NCBI GenBank assembly: GCA_028688475.1
Contig: JAQTYB010000004.1
Span: 1 to 50,816 of the forward strand
Source: Elusimicrobiales bacterium
Lineage (GTDB): Bacteria > Elusimicrobiota > Elusimicrobia > Elusimicrobiales > Elusimicrobiaceae
Length of the DNA: 50,816 bases
Direction: 5' to 3'
Part shown: positions 44,065 to 50,816 of the stretch, piece after piece
Position numbering within the stretch: position 1 is the first letter of the stretch
Layout of the letters: every line of letters starts with the position of its first letter
Position numbers and translations under genes: made by a program
The notes under the pieces: generated by a model
Told to the model about the DNA's origin: nothing
Database searches by the model: none
The model's input: only the letters and a program-made list of their open reading frames with translations

Positions 44065-44205
44065 GGTTACCTCCAGTTACCCATTCAGTTACCGATTTTT
44101 ACCAATACAAGGTAACTGGGTAACCAAGTAACTGAAGATTTCAATTAGTCGTATGAGGAAGTTCGTATAGAACCTTAAATAGGAAATTCCGGTTACACAG
44201 TTACC
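44065..44205. other. Iteron cluster, candidate replication origin
   Basis: Within 141 bases the heptamer (A/G)GTTAC(C/T), allowing small variation, occurs on the plus strand at 44065, 44075, 44087, 44191 and 44199, and its complement at 44111, 44119 and 44127. More copies lie in the last bases of the primase gene. Tight, both-strand iterons directly after a P4-type helicase gene are typical of an origin. Confidence 0.55.
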
Positions 44206-44568
44206 AATCGCATTGCGGGCATGGAATATGACAGGAAAATGGGTGAGAGAATATGGAAAACCAACGTAAAGTATCGCCCTTGGGGGTAGGCCTATCAAAT
44301 CCTCCCAGCTTTTCGATTATAGACCGCGCTAGGCCCATGCGCACGCGCGTGCATAATTCGCATAGGGGGGTGAGGAGCGTGTTTACAGGGGAGCATGCGG
44401 ATATGCTCCCCGCCCGCTCCGCAAGAACGGAGGCAATTTTCACGACGAAAAATTGCCGAGTTGAGGCCACGAGCAAATCCTCTGGATTTGACTTGGGGCG
44501 GCTTAATACATTCGCGTGCGCGTTCGGGAACTGCGACGGAATAATGCAAATTTAACGGAGAATAACTT
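44206..44568. other. Non-coding structured region between candidate origin and terS
   Basis: This gap holds no convincing gene. A 100-codon frame (44253-44555) exists but has odd composition and a weak ribosome-binding site. The palindrome GCACGCGCGTGC is at 44341-44352. A 9-bp hairpin is at 44388-44396/44403-44411 and another at 44432-44440/44449-44457, with a smaller one between. The region may be part of the origin, a packaging site or a structured RNA. Confidence 0.5.
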
Positions 44569-45066
44569 ATGAGAGGCAGAAAACCAAAACCTACGGCGTT
44601 GAAAATCCTGCACGGCACGCAAAAATGCCGGATTAATTGGCGCGAGCCAAAACCTATCGGCGCAATCGGCGAACCTCCGGACTGGCTGGACGATGCTTCC
44701 AAAGATTACTGGCGCAGCATTGTTTCCAGCATGGGCAAAACATTCACCGCCGCTGACAGAGGCGCGTTTGAAATGCTCTGCAAATCCTATTCGCGCTGGA
44801 AACAGATGGAAAAAGAACTGGAAGCCAAAGGCACGACCTATTATCCATTTGGCGTGCGCGAATTTGTTATCGGCGGCGTGACCAAGCTGGTAGGCGAAAC
44901 CCGCCCGCGCCCACAGGTGGCAATCATGCGACTGTATTACAAGCAATACTGCCAGCTTTGCACCGAGTTCGGCATCACGCCATCCGCGCGGACAAGAATT
45001 ATAGGCCCCGGCACGTTTGTAGGCGAGGACAATATTCAAGACGAACAATTCGGAGACGACCTATGA
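44569..45066 (+). CDS. Phage terminase small subunit, P27 family
   Basis: The 165-residue protein begins MRGRKPKPTALKILHGTQK, the signature of P27-family terminase small subunits, and has a GEPPDWLDDASKDYWRSIV segment and the C-terminal helices of the family. It recognises packaging (cos or pac) DNA and hands it to the large subunit. GGAG lies about nine bases upstream of the ATG. No large subunit, portal or capsid gene follows, so the element would depend on a helper phage. Confidence 0.9.
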   Translation: MRGRKPKPTALKILHGTQKCRINWREPKPIGAIGEPPDWLDDASKDYWRSIVSSMGKTFTAADRGAFEMLCKSYSRWKQMEKELEAKGTTYYPFGVREFVIGGVTKLVGETRPRPQVAIMRLYYKQYCQLCTEFGITPSARTRIIGPGTFVGEDNIQDEQFGDDL

Positions 45067-45458
45067 CAAAACAGGAAATGCAGAAGCATTTGAAAGCACT
45101 GGGGCTGAAGAAATCCTTCAAGCCTTACGCTGAACCGGAAAGCAGTGCGTTCATGCTGGAGACGCGCAAGCCCGCGCAAATCGTTGATGGGCTGTTGCGT
45201 GGCAGTGAAATCTGTCTGCAAGGCAAACTGTTCCGCGTCTGGACATCGCGCAAACGACTGGCGCATGACTTCGCAAAGCAACACGGGCTGAAAGTCCGCC
45301 TTCTGGATGGCGAAGCCGAGTTATGGGTTCCGTCGGAATTGGCGGACGTCTTGCTATCGCTATTTGGGGCAAAGGTTAAAAAAGTTTGCGCCATGAGCCA
45401 AGAACAGCGGCAGGCCCTCTGCGCTAAAATGCGTTTGGCACGCAAAAACCCTTTATAG
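45063..45458 (+). CDS. Small protein of unknown function after terS
   Basis: The 131-residue protein starts at ATG 45063, which overlaps the terS stop as ATGA. A longer frame to 44958 lies in terS and is rejected. It is basic (many Lys and Arg), with LRGSEICLQGKLFRVWTSRKR and a Leu-rich LADVLLSLFGAKVKKV segment. I recognise no family. Coupling to terS suggests a packaging accessory role, but this is unproven. Confidence 0.7.
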   Translation: MTKQEMQKHLKALGLKKSFKPYAEPESSAFMLETRKPAQIVDGLLRGSEICLQGKLFRVWTSRKRLAHDFAKQHGLKVRLLDGEAELWVPSELADVLLSLFGAKVKKVCAMSQEQRQALCAKMRLARKNPL

Positions 45459-45562
45459 AAGCCACTTCTGATAGCCCAAATTATTCGGGTTATCAACGGG
45501 GCTTGAATGGCATAAAAAGTGTAAAGTTTGTTGAAGCCAATCTAGCCGCAAAAGGAATATGT

Positions 45563-45772
45563 ATGCCATTAACCACAAAGGATATTGAAAAATTCCGTGC
45601 GTTGTATCTCAGAGAATATGGCGTAAATCTTAGTGATGCTGAGGCCTATACGAAGGCCTCCCGCCTGCTACGCCTTTTCAGAGCCATCTGTTTGACAGAT
45701 GACTCTGCGTCAAATACACAGAAATCGCAATCCAAGCAGACCAATCATGAGAATGTTCGTGACCATGAATGA
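45563..45772 (+). CDS. Small accessory protein of unknown function
   Basis: The 69-residue protein starts at ATG 45563 behind AAGGA. The frame opens at 45503, but the first 20 residues lack support. The segment LTTKDIEKFRALYLREYGVNLS is a helical motif that I recall from small genes in integrative elements. The C-terminal part is polar and Lys/Gln/Asn-rich. Function unknown. Confidence 0.5.
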   Translation: MPLTTKDIEKFRALYLREYGVNLSDAEAYTKASRLLRLFRAICLTDDSASNTQKSQSKQTNHENVRDHE

Positions 45773-45893
45773 ATATTACCAGATGTCGGTTTATTAGCGT
45801 TTAGTATTGCCAAGTGCAAGTTTGGCTGCATATAGTAATGGCGTCTGCGCATGAAATAGCTGCTGAAAATAGCTGGGATAAGCGAAAATTCAC

Positions 45894-45911
45894 TATACCC
45901 TATCGGGTATA
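45894..45911. promoter_or_regulatory. HipB operator-like palindrome 1
   Basis: TATACCC-TATC-GGGTATA, a perfect 7-base inverted repeat with a 4-base spacer, lies upstream of the hipB-like gene. The same arms recur at 45987-46004, with 93 bases between the centres. Paired palindromes are expected for a DNA-looping or cooperative HipB repressor. Confidence 0.6.
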
Positions 45912-45986
45912 AACCAATTCCGTTTCCCAGTCTAACCGGGAAATTCCCCTTAAATTTCGTGAAAAATCGCAATAAAACATGTATAC

Positions 45987-46004
45987 TATACCCGAAAGGG
46001 TATA
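45987..46004. promoter_or_regulatory. HipB operator-like palindrome 2
   Basis: TATACCC-GAAA-GGGTATA repeats the arms of the 45894-45911 site. A TATACT (45982-45987) at its left edge could be the -10 box, so a repressor bound here would block transcription of the hipB operon. The site lies 30 bases before the preferred hipB start. Confidence 0.65.
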
Positions 46005-46034
46005 AACATGCGGATATTTCAAATCGGGGGCACC

Positions 46035-46229
46035 ATGGAAAAGGTCCGAGAATTTGTTAAGCAAAAGCGCGAGGAATTGGGCATAACGCAAGAAGACTTG
46101 GCGAAGCGTGCCGGTGTCGGACTGCGCTTTGTCCGCGAACTGGAGCAAGGCAAAGATTCCCTGCGCACCGATGCCGTAAATAAAGTGTTGAAGCTGTTCG
46201 GCAAGACGCTGGGCCCGACCGATTTATAG
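46035..46229 (+). CDS. hipB: HipB-like XRE antitoxin/repressor
   Basis: The 64-residue protein from ATG 46035 (EKVREFVKQKREELGITQ) contains a helix-turn-helix, GITQEDLAKRAGVGLRFVRE, typical of HipB. An ATG at 46008 would add nine residues, but the second has GGGGG just upstream and matches the usual HipB N-terminus. It should repress the operon by binding the two palindromes and hold the toxin inactive together with the next gene. The gap to hipS is two bases. Confidence 0.85.
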   Translation: MEKVREFVKQKREELGITQEDLAKRAGVGLRFVRELEQGKDSLRTDAVNKVLKLFGKTLGPTDL

Positions 46230-46231
46230 CT

Positions 46232-46576
46232 ATGAAAAAAATCGCCGCCGTTTATTACTCCGGCAGGAAGGCCGGAATTTTAACCAAGACGGACTCCGGC
46301 TATGAGTTCGCCTATCTGCCGGAATATGTCGTGTTGCCGGACGCGGAGCCGGTCAGCCTTTCCCTGCCATTGGCTGCTCGCAAATTTCAGGCCGAAAAAC
46401 TGTTCCCGTTTTTTGAAGGGCTCTTGCCGGAAGGCTGGCTGCTGGACATAACCAGCACCGCGCTTAAAATAGACAAGAACAACGAGTTTGAGTTGCTGCT
46501 GCGCGTGGGCCGGGATGTGCCCGGCGCGGTTACCATAGTGCCGGAGGATGACAATGAATTGCCTGATATGCCATAA
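46232..46576 (+). CDS. hipS: HipS-like protein (HipA N-terminal domain)
   Basis: The 114-residue protein corresponds to the N-terminal subdomain of HipA (Couple_hipA): KIAAVYYSGRKAGILTKTDSG, then FPFFEGLLPEG. In tripartite HipBST modules this small protein, HipS, is the antitoxin that neutralises the kinase HipT. The gene overlaps hipT by 23 bases (from ATG 46554). Splitting of one ancestral hipA is the likely origin. It is unlikely to be a frameshift, because both parts have full domain length. Confidence 0.85.
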   Translation: MKKIAAVYYSGRKAGILTKTDSGYEFAYLPEYVVLPDAEPVSLSLPLAARKFQAEKLFPFFEGLLPEGWLLDITSTALKIDKNNEFELLLRVGRDVPGAVTIVPEDDNELPDMP

Positions 46577-47456
46577 ACCGTCTGCGTCGGAATATCATCC
46601 CAAGTGCCTGCGCGACCTTTTCGGCGTCGCATGGGCTCCTAAGATAAATTTCACGATAGCCGATTTGCCCGATAAAGTCAGCCAGACCGCCGGCAGGATG
46701 TCTATTTCAGGCGTTCAGATAAAAGCCTCCGTCAAACTTGACGAACAATCCAAGGAACTGGAAATAGTCCCGCAAGGCGGAACACATATTCTGAAACCGG
46801 AACCGGCGCAATATCCCGAACTGCCGCAAAATGAAAACTTCTGCATGAACCTAGCCGAGTCGCTCAAACTGCGGGTGCCGCCGCACGGCCTGCTGAAAAT
46901 GGCGGACGGGAAACTGTGTTATGTGATAAAACGCTTCGACAGAACCGCCGACGGGGGCAAAATCCATAAAGAGGACATGGCGCAAGTATTGGGCTTGGCC
47001 CCGGACACCAAATACAACGGCTCGATGGAAGCGATAGGCAAGGCAATAAAAGCCAACACGGGAAACATCTACAACGAGCTATATGAATTCTTTTCGCGCG
47101 TTGTGTTCAGCTTTGCGATAGGCAATGGCGACATGCACCTTAAGAACTGGTCATTGCTGAGGCCGCTATCCGCGCCAATCAGCCTTGCGCCGTGCTACGA
47201 TTTTGTCTGCTCAAAAATGTATCTCACCGGCGAGGAGGACTCCGCGCTGACGATAAACGGCAAAAAGAATAAACTGCTCCGTCGCGATTTTGAAAAACTT
47301 GCCGAAACTATCGGACTGGAAGCGAAACCCGCCGCCAATGCAATAAACGATGTGATAAATATCGGCGGGACAGATTTGGCATCAATGCTGAGCGACGCGA
47401 AACGGGCAAAGTTTGACGCCGTACTGAAAGAGCGGATAGACAGGCTTTCAGCCTGA
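46554..47456 (+). CDS. hipT: HipT-like serine/threonine kinase toxin
   Basis: The 300-residue kinase from ATG 46554 begins with a cysteine motif (CLICHKPSASEYHPKC) and then an SIS motif in RMSISGVQIKASVKLD (Ser50 and Ser52). In HipT this motif carries the autophosphorylation serines. The catalytic motifs are NGDMHLKNW and YDFVCSKM. Known HipT phosphorylates tryptophanyl-tRNA synthetase and stops growth. An upstream ATG at 46548 adds two residues. The three-gene order hipB-hipS-hipT matches HipBST. Confidence 0.85.
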   Translation: MNCLICHKPSASEYHPKCLRDLFGVAWAPKINFTIADLPDKVSQTAGRMSISGVQIKASVKLDEQSKELEIVPQGGTHILKPEPAQYPELPQNENFCMNLAESLKLRVPPHGLLKMADGKLCYVIKRFDRTADGGKIHKEDMAQVLGLAPDTKYNGSMEAIGKAIKANTGNIYNELYEFFSRVVFSFAIGNGDMHLKNWSLLRPLSAPISLAPCYDFVCSKMYLTGEEDSALTINGKKNKLLRRDFEKLAETIGLEAKPAANAINDVINIGGTDLASMLSDAKRAKFDAVLKERIDRLSA

Positions 47457-48007
47457 CCACTTGCTGAATTGCCACGCTAGGCCCTAAAAAACCGGACAGA
47501 AAATTTACCACTTTGCCGTGAAAGCGGTAATATTTTTTACCACAATAGTCTGCCCGCTTGTGACAATTTGCAAAGCGATTGCAAATTATCCGCCATGTGT
47601 TCATTTCTCGCCGCTGTTCATGTTCAGTGTACGCCATGATTTCGTGAACAAAAGCCAGGAATCAAGCCCATGCGGAGAATAATCTCACCAAAATACGCAT
47701 TATTTGCGGAGATTATATATTGCAAATGCGAAGAATACGGCCTTAATATCCGCAAGACATGCGGATTTTATTCCGATATTGCTATCAGTCCGACGACCGC
47801 AGTACCAGACATTTCCTGAAGGAATTGAAGTAGCCATCCGGCACTCCCGGCAATCGGCGTTGCCTTTCCTACCCCCCCTTGCGAATTATGGACGCGTTTA
47901 CGCGTAGGCATTGCACGGTCTAAGGGTAAAACGCCCAGAGGATTTACCCCGCCTAGGGGGATGATCGCGCAATTTTCGTTGAACTCTTGTGGCGGGTTGA
48001 TATCGAA
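47457..48007. other. 551-base intergenic region after hipT
   Basis: No credible gene is seen. A 67-codon plus-strand frame at 47704-47907 has no good start context. A perfect 9-base inverted repeat, AATTTGCAA (47565-47573) and TTGCAAATT (47579-47587), is a possible operator. GGGTAAA/TTTACCC is at 47924-47930 and 47943-47949. It may contain an element boundary, but no att site was recognised. Confidence 0.5.
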
Positions 48008-48361
48008 TCAATATTCTGCGAGATGTTGCAGGCTATGTTTTCCGTCAAAATCGAGCACAAACGAATATACTTCCACGTCAAACCATTCTTTGAAAACAGC
48101 TAAGGTGCGCTTCTTGGGCCAATCCTTCTCGTCGGTCCACCAAGACTCCAGTTCTTGCTCAAAAAGAAGTGCATAGTTTTTGTAGATAAATCTTCTGGCT
48201 GTGTCATTATCTTCAAAATCCGGAATAAGAAGCGCCGTATGGTCATCATGGATTTCCTGTAAAGTCATATCAGCCGGAACAGGTTCCGGCAGCTTCAAAA
48301 GCCAGTCCAGAAATGGTTGCTTTGCTTTGAGAATTACGACGCATCGGTTCACTTCGTGCAT
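48008..48361 (-). CDS. Conserved small protein of unknown function
   Basis: The 117-residue protein starts MHEVNRCVVILKAKQPFLDWL and carries EIHDDHTALLIPDFEDNDTARRF and WPKKRTLAVFKEWFDVEVYSF, motifs I recall from a widespread family of unnamed proteins. It is soluble and acidic. Function is not known to me. It is the first gene of a lower-GC stretch that runs to the window end. Confidence 0.75.
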   Translation of the reverse strand: MHEVNRCVVILKAKQPFLDWLLKLPEPVPADMTLQEIHDDHTALLIPDFEDNDTARRFIYKNYALLFEQELESWWTDEKDWPKKRTLAVFKEWFDVEVYSFVLDFDGKHSLQHLAEY

Positions 48362-48442
48362 GTAAGCCTCGAAAACAGATATTGGCTAATTCAATGATAC
48401 TTCAAGGACCTAGTATCCAAGCGCATTAGAGGCAGATATGAT

Positions 48443-50416
48443 TTATTGGTACCATTCTTGAGGTATCAATTTTTTGCCTTTTCGCCACTCTTCAACTTCA
48501 TGGACATCGGCGATGTCCCCATATATTGTTTTATCCGCATGATCCAAAACAATACACTGCCATGCACCTTTCCGTAACGATATAGATGTCGCAAGAGTTT
48601 GAAACATAGAGCGAACCGCAACGGCATCTTCACTGAGATCTATATCTTCAGGTTCATTTCCATGTTTTAGCTTCGGAAAGTAAACCTGACTAGGTTGGTC
48701 AAAAATAACGAAATTAGGAACGCACGATATTTTTAAGTCCAAAAAATATTCTTGCAACGCACACATTAGCGCTATATGAAAAGCTACCCAGTTTGATGCG
48801 CTGCCAACTTCTGCAAGAAAATGCCAGTGTCCATCATTGCTAAGCACAGAAACGCTTAAGTTTTTTATACAAAAACTTGGAGCAATCTTTCGATACTTAT
48901 CCTCTACATCTAAGGATTTTAAGCGCTCAAGCATCAGTTGTGATATTTGTTTAGTAGATGCATCTATACGCTTTTGCAGCTCCTTACGATCAACTATTTT
49001 GAGTAGCTTCTGGTATTCGTTTTCCAGCGGTGTAATGCTTTTTTGGAATTCTCCGCCATCGCTAATTCGTTCGAAAGTTTCAGTTGATGCTTTTAAATGC
49101 CCAAGAAATATAAACATTTGCTTGTGATTTTGGAATTCTTCTTGAGTTTTCTTATCTTTCGATCTAAGTAAATCAAAACGATTTTGTAACTTTGTTTTTG
49201 CGGCTAAGAGATCTTCCAAATTCGACTTGAGTCGCTCTTCTTCCCTGGCAAACGAACTGGGGATTTCTTCCATGGTTTTTGATTTATTCTCAAGTTCCCT
49301 GAATACTTTTGAAATTTTTTCAATTTCTTTAGCAGTATTGGGATGCTCAGAACTACCGCATGTCGGACATTTATGTGTTCCTTCTGCTACGTCTTGAAGC
49401 CACTGTGAAATATGCAATCGTTCAACACGTGTTCCTATGGAGGCCCTGTAATCACTAAACCCAGATTTCAGGCGTTCTATGTCATGAAGTCTTTTTTTAA
49501 CAATGCCAATTTCGGAGCTTAATCGTCCCTCTTCAACTTCCAGCTTTAAAATTTCCTCATTTGCTACTCCGATATCCGCAACTTTTGTTTGAGAATATTC
49601 GGGGATATTCTCAAGTATTTGTCTAGCTGCAAAAATCAGTTCATCCGTAGTGCTTGCGTTTGATACATTCGAGCATTGGATTCCATATTCCTTTGCTACT
49701 TTTATGTGTCCAAGCATGTTCGCCATCCAAGAACTGGAAACATTTTTGGCCCTTTCTAGCTCTTTTCTTAACTGATTGAGTCTCTTTTCTACTATCAGGA
49801 GACGTTGTCTTGCAATTAAAATTTCTAGGTTTTCTGCTCCCAAAATGTACGGGAACCAATTGCGTAGTCTTTCGCGATGGTCATGTGCATGTGTTTTGTA
49901 AAAGAGGATATTCTGGTTGGCGATGATATCTTGATTTTGAAATACTAAGGCCATTAGATCTCGGAACCCCAAATGCGCCTGATATCCAATGCTATTTTCC
50001 TCACCATTAGCACTAAAATACGGAACCTGGGACATGGAATTTAAAATATTTTTAACACCTTCCAGTGTTTCATTGGGTTCTCGTATTACGGGTGGAACAA
50101 CCATGGAGTTCCCCCGCACCATATAAAAGTCATTTGATGCGGAACTATTTAGGGGAACTTTTCGGGAAATCAATAGCTGTTCTGATTCTGTTTGGATAAT
50201 AACGCCATACCATGAAGCGTAGTCGCGAATTGTATCTATTGGAATAAAGCAGTCGCTTGAAGCAAGGCAATAATCAATGATGGGGATAATTGCTGATTTG
50301 CCGGTGCGAGATGAGCCTGTTATAACATTTACTTTTCCAAGAGCAAACTCAACTTCTCGTGGAGCATATTTTTCAGATTTTGGCCAAACTATTAACTTGC
50401 GTATTTGAAATTGCAT
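48443..50416 (-). CDS. DUF3732 ABC-type ATPase of an ABC-three-component system
   Basis: The 657-residue ATPase has Walker A GSSRTGKS (34-41), a long coiled coil (about 200-520) interrupted by a zinc-hook-like CPTC (about 349-352), and a C-terminal head with Walker B-like VIFDQPSQVY. This is the SMC/Rad50-like DUF3732 layout. Such ATPases are the core of ABC-three-component systems predicted in anti-phage conflict. It overlaps the small gene upstream by one base and is AT-richer than the rest of the window. Confidence 0.85.
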   Translation of the reverse strand: MQFQIRKLIVWPKSEKYAPREVEFALGKVNVITGSSRTGKSAIIPIIDYCLASSDCFIPIDTIRDYASWYGVIIQTESEQLLISRKVPLNSSASNDFYMVRGNSMVVPPVIREPNETLEGVKNILNSMSQVPYFSANGEENSIGYQAHLGFRDLMALVFQNQDIIANQNILFYKTHAHDHRERLRNWFPYILGAENLEILIARQRLLIVEKRLNQLRKELERAKNVSSSWMANMLGHIKVAKEYGIQCSNVSNASTTDELIFAARQILENIPEYSQTKVADIGVANEEILKLEVEEGRLSSEIGIVKKRLHDIERLKSGFSDYRASIGTRVERLHISQWLQDVAEGTHKCPTCGSSEHPNTAKEIEKISKVFRELENKSKTMEEIPSSFAREEERLKSNLEDLLAAKTKLQNRFDLLRSKDKKTQEEFQNHKQMFIFLGHLKASTETFERISDGGEFQKSITPLENEYQKLLKIVDRKELQKRIDASTKQISQLMLERLKSLDVEDKYRKIAPSFCIKNLSVSVLSNDGHWHFLAEVGSASNWVAFHIALMCALQEYFLDLKISCVPNFVIFDQPSQVYFPKLKHGNEPEDIDLSEDAVAVRSMFQTLATSISLRKGAWQCIVLDHADKTIYGDIADVHEVEEWRKGKKLIPQEWYQ

Positions 50417-50760
50417 TAGAGCACCACCTTAAGATATGCAGCAATTGCCGAGCAATCATGCTGCGCAAACCATTTCCCCAATATTTCAGCTTTCTGTCCA
50501 TCTGTTTCCATAAGTCTTTTCAGGTTCTTTCCGCGCCCAGGACGTTTTTCCAATTCGCGGGCATGAAGTTTCCCGCTATTAATGTCCCACACCAAAAGTC
50601 CTTGCGTAATTGCTATATCTATAGCGGCCATTGTGTACCCACGTTTTTCTTGTATCACATCCGGAATACTCAGCAGAACATCGGAATTTTTTGTTTGCTC
50701 AAAACTCTTAATATAAGACTGATTCCGCAGAAAAACCCCTTGTATTTTTTCAAGTGGCAC
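50416..50760 (-). CDS. ABC-three-component middle component
   Basis: The 114-residue protein starts at GTG 50760 directly after a TGA of the preceding frame. It is mostly helical with a winged-helix look (YTMAAIDIAITQGLLVWDINSG) and a basic segment (KRPGRGKNLKRLM). It fits the short middle component that joins the effector and ATPase in ABC-3C systems. The assignment rests mainly on size, order and partner. Confidence 0.65.
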   Translation of the reverse strand: MPLEKIQGVFLRNQSYIKSFEQTKNSDVLLSIPDVIQEKRGYTMAAIDIAITQGLLVWDINSGKLHARELEKRPGRGKNLKRLMETDGQKAEILGKWFAQHDCSAIAAYLKVVL

Positions 50761-50816
50761 TCATCTGATGTAATATTGCCTGTCAAGCCAAATAAGAATC
50801 GTACCGTAATCGTCGG
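50761..50816 (-). CDS. C-terminal end of an upstream gene, cut by window edge
   Basis: Reading the last 54 bases on the minus strand in the frame that ends with TGA at 50763-50761 gives DDYGTILIWLDRQYYIR before the stop. The stop is immediately followed by the GTG of the middle component. This tight junction suggests the true third member (effector) of the ABC-3C operon, which lies beyond the window. Confidence 0.45.
   Translation of the reverse strand, partial: DDYGTILIWLDRQYYIR

Noticed and set aside
44253-44555. 100-codon plus-strand frame between primase and terS
   Set aside because: It covers the hairpin region, has odd composition, a weak ribosome-binding site and no recognisable motif.
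38640-47510. TGTCCGG near 38650 and again (inverted) near 47490 as attachment sites
   Set aside because: The match is only seven bases, in opposite orientation, and extends no further, so it is not better than chance.
47704-47907. 67-codon plus-strand frame after hipT
   Set aside because: No Shine-Dalgarno, no recognisable motif, and intergenic-type composition.

Overview
The window reads as a chromosomal segment of a GC-rich, Gram-negative-type (diderm) bacterium. Signal-peptide proteins, a periplasmic solute-binding protein, an FtsX/EnvC division module, lytic transglycosylases and a C-terminal processing protease point to a cell with murein and a periplasm. The gene set and the GYF_2-domain membrane protein would fit Elusimicrobiota or a relative. 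No marker seen here proves that, so the phylum is an inference.

Bases 1-24844 are mostly a compact housekeeping core, nearly all on the minus strand with overlapping or abutting genes. In order of position: a solute-binding protein plus Na+/dicarboxylate-type symporter on the plus strand; a coupled tsaD / signal-less solute-binding protein / GAF-GGDEF set; ctp-envC-ftsX; a secreted unknown; glgA; galT; scpB; scpA; trpS; a site-2-protease homologue; a large GYF_2 membrane protein; a stand-alone response regulator; queG; birA; nadC. A lower-GC pair (AAA ATPase plus TOPRIM/RloB-like protein, resembling a defence module) is spliced between galT and glgA with stop/start overlaps, so it appears operon-integrated.

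Bases 24845-36951 hold a tandem family of three murein-directed paralogues (two lytic transglycosylases and one that lost the catalytic domain), an unknown gene, an SsnA-type aminohydrolase coupled to a five-domain dihydropyrimidine-dehydrogenase-like flavoprotein, a secreted ComEC-like metallo-beta-lactamase, a DUF2064 transferase and a double-SIS protein. Two families of short gene-less inverted-repeat elements (MITE-like) sit here, close to gene ends.

Bases 37027-50816 are accessory DNA. A nucleotidyltransferase-fold gene with a palindromic operator and a GFA-family gene lead into a probable phage-satellite or integrative element. It carries a large serine recombinase, a small gene, a sigma-70-like factor whose start codon lies in a large inverted repeat, a primase-polymerase/P4-type helicase, an iteron-rich candidate origin with adjacent hairpins, and a P27-family terminase small subunit with no large subunit. 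Then come unknown small genes and a three-gene HipBST-like toxin-antitoxin module with paired palindromic operators. The last 2.4 kb are AT-richer and carry part of an ABC-three-component conflict system (DUF3732 ATPase, small middle component, and the end of a third gene that leaves the window). The most interesting elements are the satellite-like island with its structured sigma-factor start and candidate origin, the glgA-coupled ATPase/TOPRIM pair, the transglycosylase family, and the cytosolic solute-binding protein coupled to a diguanylate cyclase.
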